A stretch of 64,000 nucleotides of DNA from Pontixanthobacter sp. CEM42 (GCF_017812015.1 NZ_JADQTN010000001.1:1466501-1530500); one strand, 5' to 3'. Positions 7,288-15,802 are shown, numbered from the stretch's first letter. Translations and numbers: made by a program. Notes: a model not told the origin generated them from the sequence alone.

Positions 7288-8031
7288 TTGAACAATCCGA
7301 ACAACCGCCCGACTGCTCGCCTACTTGCGGAAGCGGGGTTTTCGCTGGGAATGCGTGTCCTTGATATCGGATGCGGCAATGGGCTTTTGGCGCGAGAGAT
7401 TGCTAAACTCGTCGGACCTCATGGCCACGTTCTCGGCATTGACCTGCAAGACACAGCGTTAGAACAAGCCCGGAGTCACCCGGCAGAAGATGGTGCGGCA
7501 CCAGTCGAGTATCGGAAGCTGGATCTCAATACCGAAACCCTCGATGAAACATTCGATGCAATTTCATGCCGGAGAGTGCTGATGTATCTGCCCGACGCGC
7601 AGGCCACACTCACTCGGCTTGCGAGCCTGCTAGAACCGGAAGGGTTCATCGCAATTCAGGAACAATCGCGCCTCGGCATGCCAATCGCCGGGCAACCCAT
7701 TCCCATGCATGAAAAGGCCCATCGCTGGATATGGGATGCCGTTGAGGGCGAGGGTGCCGATACGTCGATCGGCTTCAAGCTAGCGGCAATGCTGCAAGCG
7801 AGCGGGCTAACTATGCAAGAGCTATGGGCCGAGGCGATTGTGCTGGATAGCCGGCCAGAATCGGACTTCGCACCGCTAGTGTCGATAATGAAGCCCAGAC
7901 TGATTGCTGCCGGTATTCCGGAAACAGACATTGATGAATTGATATCCGATATGCCGCGGGAACGGCAAGTACTGGAAAGCCCGATATTATACGACATGGC
8001 GTTCCTCGCCATTGCTCACAAGCCAGCCTAA
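7288..8031 (+). CDS. Class I SAM-dependent methyltransferase
   Basis: The 247-residue protein has motif I VLDIGCGNGLLAREI at about residue 25, an acidic loop GIDLQD ending strand 2, and a FDAISCRRVLMYLPD strand-4 motif. This is the Rossmann-like methyltransferase-11/25 group. The C-terminal half is variable and gives no clue to substrate; it may act on a small molecule. Translation must start at TTG (7288), since the only nearby ATG is out of frame. A perfect palindrome at 7256-7272 lies just upstream. Confidence 0.85.
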   Translation: MNNPNNRPTARLLAEAGFSLGMRVLDIGCGNGLLAREIAKLVGPHGHVLGIDLQDTALEQARSHPAEDGAAPVEYRKLDLNTETLDETFDAISCRRVLMYLPDAQATLTRLASLLEPEGFIAIQEQSRLGMPIAGQPIPMHEKAHRWIWDAVEGEGADTSIGFKLAAMLQASGLTMQELWAEAIVLDSRPESDFAPLVSIMKPRLIAAGIPETDIDELISDMPRERQVLESPILYDMAFLAIAHKPA

Positions 8032-8068
8032 TCCGCCGACGATCTGCTCAATTGGTATCTAATTACAG

Positions 8069-8971
8069 CTAGTTGCCGCACTCCCCCAATTTGTCCCTAA
8101 TCGCATCGATCAGCCAACTCGTCGCCGGGCCCGGCTTGATATCGCGCCGCCACATCGCGCTGAGTGCGTAGGCATCGCCCGGCTTCTCGGGCAGATCGAG
8201 TTCAACCAGCGCGCCGCTCTCTAGATCGTCAGCGACCATATGGCGCGGCATATTGCCCCAGCCGATCCCCTCTTTCAGCAGCGAGTGCTTTGCGCCCAGA
8301 TCAGCCAAGCGCCAGCTTTGCGGGCTGAGAACGGAGAATTCGCGGCCCTCGGTCAGCGGGGAGCGGTCGGAGAGTACCAATTGTAGGTACTTTCGGCTTG
8401 CGCCCGCCGCAATGCCATTTGCCGCCAAGGGGTGATCGGGAGCGGCCACAGGTATCAGTTCAACCTGTCCGATGGCCTGCCTGTCCAATTCGGGATGATT
8501 GCCAACCACGGGGCCCGCCACCGCCAAACCTGCTTCTTCGCTCAGAAGGCAAGCCGCCACAGCACCCAGCGCCTCTACATTCAAACGGAGTGCGACTGTC
8601 GGAAACATCGTGCGGAAATCGCGCAGGACCGCCGCGGTCACCTCACCCGGCACCATAACATCGAGTACCATCGACACATCGCTTTCCAGCCCTGAATGCA
8701 AGCTGCGCGTTTTGGCGAGCAACGCATCAACCTCGCCCGTCACCGCGCGCGCTTCTGCCAACAGGCCTTTGCCCGCCTCGGTCAATTGCGGTTTGCGCGA
8801 TCCTTCGCGGGCGAACAGCGTGACGCCAAGCTGCGCCTCCATTTGCGAGACGCCATAGCTAATGGCCGAGATTGCCCGACCCATGCGCCGCGCCGCGCCG
8901 CCGAAGCTGCCTTCCTCCTCGACCGCGAGGAAGATGCGCAATTGATCGAGAGTGGGTTCGCCAATTCTCAT
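8069..8971 (-). CDS. LysR-family transcriptional regulator
   Basis: This 300-residue regulator has the N-terminal winged HTH of the family (TLDQLRIFLAVEEEGSFGGAARRM through LGVTLFAREG) and a C-terminal effector-binding region of two periplasmic-protein-like lobes. It is divergent from the pirin-azoR-doxX genes with about 100 bp between. In most LysR systems that arrangement means autorepression and activation of the neighbour by a small-molecule co-inducer. Two TATCCGAA repeats in the shared region are candidate contacts. The redox nature of the targets suggests a quinone or electrophile signal, which is inference. Confidence 0.93.
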   Translation of the reverse strand: MRIGEPTLDQLRIFLAVEEEGSFGGAARRMGRAISAISYGVSQMEAQLGVTLFAREGSRKPQLTEAGKGLLAEARAVTGEVDALLAKTRSLHSGLESDVSMVLDVMVPGEVTAAVLRDFRTMFPTVALRLNVEALGAVAACLLSEEAGLAVAGPVVGNHPELDRQAIGQVELIPVAAPDHPLAANGIAAGASRKYLQLVLSDRSPLTEGREFSVLSPQSWRLADLGAKHSLLKEGIGWGNMPRHMVADDLESGALVELDLPEKPGDAYALSAMWRRDIKPGPATSWLIDAIRDKLGECGN

Positions 8972-8980
8972 TGTTCTAAA

Positions 8981-9020
8981 TATCCGAACATTATGAGGGA
9001 TTTTATCTCACTTATCCGAA
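8981..9020. promoter_or_regulatory. Direct repeat TATCCGAA, candidate LysR binding region
   Basis: TATCCGAA occurs at 8981-8988 and again at 9013-9020, a 32 bp spacing (about three helical turns), in the AT-rich strip between the LysR gene and pirin. Such phased sites fit a LysR tetramer, but no canonical T-N11-A box is claimed. Confidence 0.35.
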
Positions 9021-9075
9021 TTTAAAACAAGCCCTATCTCCGTCTCAACAGAAACACAGATCACGGAGATTTCCC

Positions 9076-9783
9076 ATGATTGAACTACGTAAATTCGAAA
9101 CCCTTGGTTCCGCCAATCACGGTTGGCTCGATGCACGTCACCACTTCTCTTTCGCCAGCTACCACGATGCATCACGCGTCAATTGGGGCAGCCTGCGCGT
9201 TTGGAATGATGACATCATTCAGGCCGGCACCGGCTTTCCGACGCACCCCCATGAGGACATGGAAATCATCACCTATGTCCGCGAAGGCGCGATCACCCAT
9301 ACGGATAGTATGGGCAATGAAGGTCGTACCGAAGCGGGCGATGTTCAGGTGATGAGCGCCGGAACCGGCGTTCGCCATTCGGAATATAACCGTGAGGACA
9401 AGGACACCACCTTGTTCCAGATCTGGATCATTCCCGACGAGCGCGGTGGTGAACCAAGCTGGGGAGCGGCCAAGTTTCCCAAAGGTAATCGCGCCGGTCA
9501 ATTCGTGCCATTGGCATCGGGTGCAGCGAATGATGATGCATTGCCGATCCGCGCGAATGCTCGTGTTCTTGGTGCAACCATAAAAGCTGGCGAGAGCGTG
9601 ACGTATGACACTTCGGTCGACCGCCATCTCTATCTCGTTCCTGCGACCGGCAATATTCAAATTTCCGATGCAGGGGGCCATGTAGAGGCCAATGCCCGCG
9701 ACGGTGTCGCCATCACCGGAATGGACAGCGTGACCATCACAGCGCTCGAGGACAGCGAACTCGTCCTCGTTGATGCTGCCTGA
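9076..9783 (+). CDS. Pirin family protein (quercetinase-like bicupin)
   Basis: The 235-residue protein has the pirin N-terminal cupin with the metal ligands in THPHEDMEIITYV (two His) and in GVRHSEYN (His and Glu). The C-terminal cupin is degraded, as usual in the bacterial YhhW-type group. Members bind iron and some oxidise quercetin with O2; others are redox-sensing partners of regulators. The gene is the first of the LysR-divergent cluster and has a strong GGAG ribosome binding site. Confidence 0.93.
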   Translation: MIELRKFETLGSANHGWLDARHHFSFASYHDASRVNWGSLRVWNDDIIQAGTGFPTHPHEDMEIITYVREGAITHTDSMGNEGRTEAGDVQVMSAGTGVRHSEYNREDKDTTLFQIWIIPDERGGEPSWGAAKFPKGNRAGQFVPLASGAANDDALPIRANARVLGATIKAGESVTYDTSVDRHLYLVPATGNIQISDAGGHVEANARDGVAITGMDSVTITALEDSELVLVDAA

Positions 9784-9792
9784 TCAACCCTC

Positions 9793-9834
9793 GGCCCTGC
9801 TCCTCCCCTCCCGGGAGCAGGGCCACATTATTTC
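9793..9834 (+). other. Intercistronic GC hairpin between pirin and azoR genes
   Basis: GGCCCTGCTCC (9793-9803) pairs perfectly with GGAGCAGGGCC (9824-9834) around a 20 nt pyrimidine-rich loop. No U-tract follows (ACATTATTTCG), so it looks more like an mRNA processing or stability element, or a partial terminator, inside the operon. Confidence 0.55.
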
Positions 9835-9847
9835 GAAAGAATTACCT

Positions 9848-10441
9848 ATGCCCAATATCCTCCACATTTCTGCCAGCATCCGCGGCAACGAATCCGTATC
9901 GCGCAATTTGAGCAACACGCTTGCACAAGGCCTCGCATCGAAATCGGGCGCGACTGTCGTAGAGCGCGACCTCAGCACCGACGACCTGCCGTTTATCGAT
10001 GCAGATCGTTTCACCGCGAATCTTGCACCCCATGCAGAGCGGACAGGCGAACAACAGGAACTCGCCGCGATTGCAGATGAGTTGATCGATGAACTCGAAA
10101 CCGCAGACACGATTGTCTTCGGTGTACCGATCTACAACTTCTCGGTCCCCGCCAGCGTCAAAGCATGGGCCGATCTGGTCGCTCGCGCTGGCACTACATT
10201 TGCCTACACGCCCGACGGTCCGAAGGGGCTGCTCGAAGGCAAGAAGGCCTATATCGCAGTCGCATCAGGCGGAACGCCAGCGCAGAGCGACATGGATTTC
10301 ATGACCCCGTGGCTCACATTCTTCCTCGGTTTTCTGGGCATCCATGATGTAGAGGTAATTGCCGCAGACGGAATTATGGGCGACGATGGCGAAGCAAAAA
10401 TCGCCGCAGCGAATGACACAGTAACAAAGCTCGCTGCTTGA
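9848..10441 (+). CDS. azoR: FMN-dependent NADH-azoreductase / quinone reductase
   Basis: The 197-residue flavodoxin-like protein starts with ILHISASIRGNESVSRNLS, the FMN phosphate loop. It has VFGVPIYNFSVPASVKAWADLVARAGTTF, the family's central signature, and VASGGTP near the active site. AzoR enzymes reduce quinones and azo compounds by two-electron transfer, protecting against electrophiles. The ATG at 9848 gives the exact family N-terminus. Its neighbours pirin and DoxX suggest a quinone-stress regulon under the LysR protein. Confidence 0.93.
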   Translation: MPNILHISASIRGNESVSRNLSNTLAQGLASKSGATVVERDLSTDDLPFIDADRFTANLAPHAERTGEQQELAAIADELIDELETADTIVFGVPIYNFSVPASVKAWADLVARAGTTFAYTPDGPKGLLEGKKAYIAVASGGTPAQSDMDFMTPWLTFFLGFLGIHDVEVIAADGIMGDDGEAKIAAANDTVTKLAA

Positions 10442-10466
10442 GCGCGGCGGTAACCGGAGAAACATC

Positions 10467-10862
10467 ATGACAGATACAGACCCCGCTTCACGCGACGCCT
10501 CCGTCCTCATCGCGCGGATCCTGCTCGGCACTTTGTTTGTGCTGGCTGGCATCAACAAACTGATAGGTGCGGAAGGCACTATCGGCTATATCGAGTCAGC
10601 GGGATTGCCTTTGGCACAGGTCGTTTATGCAGGAACGGTTGCGGTAGAGATTCTTGGCGGATTGGCGATTATTGTCGGTTTCAAGGCCCGCTGGGCAGGC
10701 CTCGCTCTTGCGTTGTTCTGCATTGCGACTGCAGTGCTCTTTCACAATGATTTCAGCGTCCAGACCGAGATGACCGCGTTCCTGAAAAACCTCGCGATCG
10801 GCGGTGGTATGCTGATGGTGTTCGCTTTTGGTCCCGGCCGTTATTCAATAGACCGCCGATAA
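10467..10862 (+). CDS. DoxX family membrane protein
   Basis: This 131-residue protein has four predicted membrane helices and the DoxX start RILLGTLFVLAGINKL. The family is linked to thiosulfate:quinone oxidoreductase subunits and, in actinobacteria, to membrane oxidoreductase complexes, but most members have no proven activity. The gene follows azoR after 25 bp with a GGAG ribosome binding site, so it is most likely co-transcribed with it. Confidence 0.88.
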   Translation: MTDTDPASRDASVLIARILLGTLFVLAGINKLIGAEGTIGYIESAGLPLAQVVYAGTVAVEILGGLAIIVGFKARWAGLALALFCIATAVLFHNDFSVQTEMTAFLKNLAIGGGMLMVFAFGPGRYSIDRR

Positions 10863-10883
10863 CGCCGAATCTTTTTCGCGAGT

Positions 10884-10912
10884 TTAGCCGGGGAGTTCAG
10901 CTCTCCGGCTAA
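10884..10912. terminator. Bidirectional hairpin between convergent genes
   Basis: TTAGCCGG (10884-10891) pairs with CCGGCTAA (10905-10912), extended by GAG/CTC. It sits between the doxX 3' end and the stop of the minus-strand gene, which lies inside the 3' arm. There is no clear U-tract on either side. Confidence 0.45.
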
Positions 10913-11613
10913 GCCGCTTTCTCGACCGGCACCACGTTGTAGCGGCGCAACTCTTCCTGGCTGAGGCAATACCGTTGCTGCTGCTTACCCTCGCCGCCGG
11001 TCGCCGCTTGGCGATACATGATTTCAGTCAGCAATTTGCGGCTGACGCCCATCCGGATCAGAAAATCATTGTCCTCGCTCGCCAGCAGGGCGCTGAGCTG
11101 CTCGATTTCGCCAATCAGCTCGATAGTGTTGTCGGTGCCCTTCTCCACCGAGCGGGTAATAACGCTGCGTTGCCCAGTATGCGTGAACATGTGAACCATG
11201 AAGATGCCGCCTTCATCAACCGCGCGCCGATCACCGCCCATAAACATGAAATTGCAGGCGGAAAAACACGTCCAGCCTTTAGGAATACGGGTGAGCATTC
11301 CAGGGTAAGAGCGGATCGCCTTGCCTGCTGCATTGCCCCCTTCGGCATCACCACCGGAAGACCGTATCCAGATCTCTTCGATCAAATCATCGGCTTCAAT
11401 CGCATCGCGCAGGCGGTCTGCGACGTAAGGATCGATCATTCCTTCGGCGAGCAACACCCGTTTGCCGTCAATATCTTTCGGCGTGAGTGTCATAGCCTCG
11501 GCCGGCCCCCAATTGGGCTCCGCCGGGCAGGTGGGATTGTCTAGGTCGCGCTTATCCGCACCGGTCAGCATCGCCAGCGCCAAAAGTGCAGTGGGAATGC
11601 GCAAAACTTTCAT
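10909..11613 (-). CDS. Exported ClpP/crotonase-like fold protein
   Basis: The first 20 residues (MKVLRIPTALLALAMLTGA) are a signal peptide. The mature part resembles the periplasmic ClpP-like family: EEIWIRSSGGDAEGGNAAGKAIRS matches the strand and oxyanion region, and CFSACNFMFMGGDRRAVDEGG has Ser-Ala-Cys at the nucleophile elbow, followed by a VHMF segment. Ser is therefore present in a plausible catalytic place; whether it acts as a protease is unknown. The gene begins 11 bp after the stop of the next secreted protein gene, so the two form a pair. Confidence 0.75.
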   Translation of the reverse strand: MKVLRIPTALLALAMLTGADKRDLDNPTCPAEPNWGPAEAMTLTPKDIDGKRVLLAEGMIDPYVADRLRDAIEADDLIEEIWIRSSGGDAEGGNAAGKAIRSYPGMLTRIPKGWTCFSACNFMFMGGDRRAVDEGGIFMVHMFTHTGQRSVITRSVEKGTDNTIELIGEIEQLSALLASEDNDFLIRMGVSRKLLTEIMYRQAATGGEGKQQQRYCLSQEELRRYNVVPVEKAA

Positions 11614-11624
11614 TTGGGCAATCA

Positions 11625-12278
11625 CTACGCAACCAAAGAATAGCGACGCGAGCCCGGAGGGCGGCACATCCGCTTATTGGCCGTCGTTTCCTCACCGCTC
11701 ACGATAATAACATCTGTAACCGTAATACATTGGAGCCCAGTCGTGTCAGCGTCTTCACTGGCGACTACGGTTGACGTACCCGAGACATCATCCCGCGTGC
11801 TCGATTTCCATGATGCTGTAGAGCCGACTTCGGCTGATCGCATAGGTGCCAATGGCGCCTCTTCCGGGTTTTCTTCCTCGTCACTGTCAGTCTCATCCTC
11901 TTCGATCACTTCGACGCTGCTTGTCGCGTTCAAAGTTGCCTCGGCTGCGAGCTTTTGCTCTGCCGGATCCAAACGGCAGGCGATCTCGGTGGTCAACTGA
12001 TCAGAGAATGTACTGACCGGAACCCAGCGCGAAACGCCCGTCTCGCGCGCTTTGCTGCGTACTGTGCGCCCAAAAATCCCGCCGAGAACTTTGCGTGCAG
12101 TGGACTTCTTCTCGCCCGCCTCGCATCCAGTATCCTTCGCAGTCGCATCGTTGGTTACATTGCGAACATCGCGCGGTATCAATTGGCGAAATTGCGCGCT
12201 GACAGGTGCAGCCGCCATTGCACAAACAGCGAGGCTGGCAATTGCCAGTCGTAAACTGCTTCGGGCTGATCTAATCAT
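11625..12278 (-). CDS. Hypothetical secreted protein
   Basis: A signal peptide ends at APVSAQ (about residue 29). The 217-residue protein has an acidic low-complexity stretch in the middle (EEDETDSDEEENPEEA) and a C-terminal module LQCITVTDVIIVSG...KRMCRPP. That module recalls the paired-cysteine end of rickettsial-type RT0821/Lpp0805 surface proteins, where C-x-T-V and a later R-x-C-R-x-P are conserved. The assignment is tentative. It is cotranscribed with the ClpP-like gene, and both probably act in the envelope. Confidence 0.65.
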   Translation of the reverse strand: MIRSARSSLRLAIASLAVCAMAAAPVSAQFRQLIPRDVRNVTNDATAKDTGCEAGEKKSTARKVLGGIFGRTVRSKARETGVSRWVPVSTFSDQLTTEIACRLDPAEQKLAAEATLNATSSVEVIEEDETDSDEEENPEEAPLAPMRSAEVGSTASWKSSTRDDVSGTSTVVASEDADTTGLQCITVTDVIIVSGEETTANKRMCRPPGSRRYSLVA

Positions 12279-12347
12279 GTGACTATTTCCTCCGTGGCAT
12301 TTGTATATCAGGCCGTACGCCTCGGCTCCAGCCCTGCTAAGAGGCGC

Positions 12348-14687
12348 TTAGTTTTCCGGCACACCCTGCCTAAGCTCCTCCAGCCACACATCGGCCACGG
12401 CGTCACTTGGTGCACGCCAATCTCCGCGTGGGCTTAAGGCACCGCCCGCGGACACTTTCGGCCCATTGGGCAAAGCGCTGCGTTTGAACTGACTGAACTG
12501 GAAGAAGCGCCAGAGAAATTTCTCTAGCCAGCCGCGCAGGGTGACGAGATCATATTCGTTCTTCTTCGCTTCGGGGAAGTCCGCAGGCCATAGGCCCAGA
12601 CCCGCATCCTTCCACGCGTGATACGCTAGGAACGCGACTTTGCTCGGTTTCTGACCGTAGCGGATGATGTGGTGCAGGAAGAAGTCGTTCAGCTCATAAG
12701 GACCGATCTTGCTTTCGGTACTTTGCATCCCGCCTTGCTCATCCGCCGGGACTAATTCGGGCGAGATTTCGGTATCTAGGATCGCCTGTAAGACGTCATC
12801 GGTCTTGGCATCGAATTGACTGGTTTGGATCGACCAACGGATCAAATACTGAATCAGCGTTTTAGGCACGCCAGCGTTGACGCCGTAATGGCTCATTTGG
12901 TCTCCGACACCATAGGTGCACCAACCCAGTGCTAACTCGCTAAGATCGCCCGTTCCCAGCACAAAGCCGTTATGCTGACCCGATAGGCGGAACAGATAGT
13001 CTGTGCGCAGACCCGCCTGCACGTTCTCAAACGTCACATCATAAACGGGCTCGCCGTCTGCAAACGGATGACCGATATCCTCAAGCATCCGCGTGGCGGC
13101 GGGGACGATATCGATTTCCTTAGACGATATTCCCATCGCTTCCATAAGCTTCCACGCGTTGGACTTGGTGTGATCGGAGGTGCCGAAGCCGGGCATGGTG
13201 AAGCCCTTGATCATTTTGCGGTCGAGCCCGAGCCGATCGCAAGTCTTCGCGGCCACGATCAACGCATGCGTGCTGTCGAGCCCGCCCGAGATGCCGATCA
13301 CGATGCTCTTGGCCTTGGTCGCGGTCAGGCGCCGCATCAAGCCGTCGACTTGAATGTTGAACGCCTCGTAGCAATCCTCGTCGAGCTTGTTTGCGCGGTT
13401 GGGGACGAAGGGGAACCGGCGGATTGGGCGATGCAGACCGATATCTCCACCGACCGACTTGTGTTCAAAACTGACGGTACGGAACCAGTTTTCCGGGCAA
13501 TCCTCCGCTTCTGCCGCATCGTTGAACGTCTGGTTGCGCATCCGCTCAGACAGCAAGCGTTCGGTGTCGATGTCGGCAATGCTCAGTTCTGCATCGAGGG
13601 TGAAACGCTCGCTTTCAGCCATCAGATCGCCGAATTCGTAAATCATCCCCTGCCCATCCCAAGCGAGATCGGTGGTGCTTTCCCCATGCCCGCTGGCCGA
13701 ATAGGCATAGGCAGCGATGGCGCGGGATGATTGCGCGCGGGCCAGCATGTGCCGCTCATCCGACTTGCCGATGGTGACATTGGACGCGGAGAGGTTGGCT
13801 AAGATCGTCGCGCCCGCGAGCGCGCCCAAGGTCGACGGCGGATTGGGGGACCAATAATCCTCACAGATTTCGACATTGAGTTTGAAACCTGGCATGTTCG
13901 ATGCGGCAAAAATCAGATCTGTGCCGAACGGAACTGTTCGACCTGCCACTGTAATTTCCTGCCCCTGAACCGAGCGTCCATGCGCGAACCAGCGCTTCTC
14001 GTAATATTCGCGGTAGTTCGGGAGGAAGCTCTTTGGAATCACACCCAGCAGCGCGCCTCCCGCAATCACCAACGCCGCGTTGTATATCTTGCCATTCCGC
14101 CTCACAGGCGCGCCAATCAGCAAGACTGGCGAGAGCTTTGTCGATGCCTTCACAATATCACCAACCGCAGCCTCGACTGCGTCCAGCAGTGCACCCTGCA
14201 AATGCAGATCATCAATCGCATAAGAGGACACGCACAGCTCGGGATACACCACCAGATCGACATGCGTGTCATGCGCCCGCTTCGCCTCAGTCAGAATCGC
14301 ATCACGGTTGAACGACACATCCGCAGTGCGAACTTGTGGTGTACTCGTCGCCACGCGAACAAAGCCGTGAGCATGGGCGCTGTAAAAGGGGTGCTTGCTA
14401 TTTGTCTTAGGGCTGCTCATGGCAGTATCTTTCGTGTCAGATTGAACTTCCGGGGCCAAAGAATCAGGGGGCTCGAGCCAGTCTTCAAGAGCGCAAATGC
14501 CCAGTTCGGCGAGACGCTTCTGCACCGCTGCGCGGGCAATCTTGCCTTTGGTTTCCCAGCCGTAGACGGTGCGGCTGGGCCAGGCTTTTGGCTCGCCGTA
14601 GCGCGCACCAAACTCCTCCGCATTGAGCGGTGGGTTATGCGCCTCTCGCCACTCGCGAATTTTGGTACCGGCTAAATGCATAATCAT
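12348..14687 (-). CDS. nadE: Glutamine-dependent NAD+ synthetase with N-terminal XRE-type HTH domain
   Basis: The C-terminal 690 residues are a complete NadE. The nitrilase-type glutaminase domain has its triad at Glu (YPELCVSS), Lys (IPKSFLPNY) and Cys (EICEDYW), about residues 61, 130 and 186 of that part. The synthetase domain has the GISGGLDST P-loop and later TGDLSELALGW. In front, with no stop or frameshift, is a helix-turn-helix module of about 75 residues (TKIREWREA, AEEFGARYG, SRTVYGWETKGK). NadE usually starts directly with the nitrilase domain. An internal ATG at 14420 would give plain NadE, but its ribosome binding site is weak. I chose 14687; 14681 is equally possible. A perfect palindrome lies immediately upstream. 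Confidence 0.93.
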   Translation of the reverse strand: MIMHLAGTKIREWREAHNPPLNAEEFGARYGEPKAWPSRTVYGWETKGKIARAAVQKRLAELGICALEDWLEPPDSLAPEVQSDTKDTAMSSPKTNSKHPFYSAHAHGFVRVATSTPQVRTADVSFNRDAILTEAKRAHDTHVDLVVYPELCVSSYAIDDLHLQGALLDAVEAAVGDIVKASTKLSPVLLIGAPVRRNGKIYNAALVIAGGALLGVIPKSFLPNYREYYEKRWFAHGRSVQGQEITVAGRTVPFGTDLIFAASNMPGFKLNVEICEDYWSPNPPSTLGALAGATILANLSASNVTIGKSDERHMLARAQSSRAIAAYAYSASGHGESTTDLAWDGQGMIYEFGDLMAESERFTLDAELSIADIDTERLLSERMRNQTFNDAAEAEDCPENWFRTVSFEHKSVGGDIGLHRPIRRFPFVPNRANKLDEDCYEAFNIQVDGLMRRLTATKAKSIVIGISGGLDSTHALIVAAKTCDRLGLDRKMIKGFTMPGFGTSDHTKSNAWKLMEAMGISSKEIDIVPAATRMLEDIGHPFADGEPVYDVTFENVQAGLRTDYLFRLSGQHNGFVLGTGDLSELALGWCTYGVGDQMSHYGVNAGVPKTLIQYLIRWSIQTSQFDAKTDDVLQAILDTEISPELVPADEQGGMQSTESKIGPYELNDFFLHHIIRYGQKPSKVAFLAYHAWKDAGLGLWPADFPEAKKNEYDLVTLRGWLEKFLWRFFQFSQFKRSALPNGPKVSAGGALSPRGDWRAPSDAVADVWLEELRQGVPEN

Positions 14688-14689
14688 GC

Positions 14690-14708
14690 AGTATCCCAAA
14701 AGGATACT
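14690..14708. promoter_or_regulatory. Palindromic operator at the HTH-NadE start
   Basis: AGTATCC-CAAAA-GGATACT is a perfect 7 bp inverted repeat ending 2 bp before the ATG of the HTH-NadE gene. That position would block transcription or ribosome access. The HTH domain encoded right behind it is the obvious candidate ligand (inference). Confidence 0.6.
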
Positions 14709-14723
14709 GGTACGCAAGCATCA

Positions 14724-14739
14724 CTTCTAATCTTAGAAG
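14724..14739. promoter_or_regulatory. Second palindrome in the nadE/yghU divergent region
   Basis: CTTCTAA-TC-TTAGAAG is a perfect 7 bp inverted repeat about 15 bp beyond the first palindrome, between the divergent HTH-NadE and GST genes. It could be another operator or a short hairpin; its sequence differs from the first. Confidence 0.4.
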
Positions 14740-14816
14740 CCGATATTTTCTTGCCCTCGTAACCGCACCGCCCCACCTAGCGAACAACGCAAGAGATAAG
14801 CAAAAGGAATTCCCGT

Positions 14817-15680
14817 ATGGCCGATCCTACCTACACGCCGCCCGAAGTCTGGACTTACGACAGCGAGAGCGGTGGCCGCTTCGCCGCAATCAACCGCCCG
14901 ACCGCAGGCGCGCAGCGCGAAGAGGAATTGCCCAAAGGTGAGCATCCGCATCAATTGTACTCGCTGGCTACGCCCAATGGTGTCAAAGCCAACATCATCT
15001 TTGAGGAACTGCTCGAGGCGGGTCACTCAGACGCTGAATATGACGCTTGGATCATCAATATCGGCGAAGGCGTCCAATTCACTAGCGGTTTTGTCGATAT
15101 CAACCCCAACTCGAAAATTCCGGCAATGGTTGATTATTCCGGGGTCGATCATTCCGGCAGCGCACCTATCCGCGTTTTCGAAAGCGGTGCGATCCTGATG
15201 CATATGGCGGAAAAGTTCGGCAAATTTCTGCCGACCGACACGGCAGCCCGCGCCGAAACGCTCAGCTGGCTATTCTGGCAAGTCGGCAGCGCGCCTTTCA
15301 TCGGCGGCGGCTTCGGTCATTTCTACGCCTATGCGCCGGAGAAATACGAATACCCGATCAATCGCTATGCGATGGAAACCAAGCGGCTGTTCGATGTCGC
15401 CAACAACCGCCTGAAGGAAACACAATTCCTGGCCGGTGATGAGTACACGATCGCCGATATGGCCGCAGCACCATGGCTCGCACCCTTCGTCAGCGGTGAC
15501 ATCTATGGCGAGGCGAAGAAGTTCCTCTCCATCCACGAATATGAAGCCGTGGAACGCTGGGCGAATGAGATCATGAGTCGTCCGGCCGTAGAACGCGCTA
15601 AAATGGTCAATCGCACCTGGGGCGAAGAAGGCACCAATGTGCCCAACCGCCACTCAGCAGATGATTTTTCCAAGGCGTAA
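14817..15680 (+). CDS. yghU: Glutathione-dependent disulfide-bond oxidoreductase (YghU-type GST)
   Basis: The 287-residue protein matches the Nu-class GSTs along its length: an N-terminal extension (PEVWTYDSESGGRFAAINRPT), the thioredoxin-like domain (QLYSLATPNGVKANIIFEELL, NPNSKIPAMVD, FESGAILMHMAEKF) and the helical domain (GGGFGHFYAYAPEKYEYPINR, GDEYTIADMA). E. coli YghU binds two glutathiones and reduces disulfides and peroxides. The gene is divergent from HTH-NadE and just upstream of tRNA-Gln. Confidence 0.95.
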   Translation: MADPTYTPPEVWTYDSESGGRFAAINRPTAGAQREEELPKGEHPHQLYSLATPNGVKANIIFEELLEAGHSDAEYDAWIINIGEGVQFTSGFVDINPNSKIPAMVDYSGVDHSGSAPIRVFESGAILMHMAEKFGKFLPTDTAARAETLSWLFWQVGSAPFIGGGFGHFYAYAPEKYEYPINRYAMETKRLFDVANNRLKETQFLAGDEYTIADMAAAPWLAPFVSGDIYGEAKKFLSIHEYEAVERWANEIMSRPAVERAKMVNRTWGEEGTNVPNRHSADDFSKA

Positions 15681-15802
15681 AGGTCGAAAATCGGGAAAAA
15701 AGTTGAAGGGGTTGTAAGACTTCGGTCATTCCCCCCTTCCATTCCACAAACACCGCGTTATATGGGGCGCGCTTGTCGAGGGATTAGTCCCCAATAAGCT
15801 GC

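Noticed and set aside
14417-14423. HTH and NadE as two genes joined by a sequencing error
   Set aside because: The frame across the junction is continuous, with a normal linker and codon use and no stop or shift needed. A separate start at 14420 would lack a good ribosome binding site. The fusion reading is therefore kept, with the caveat stated in the entry.
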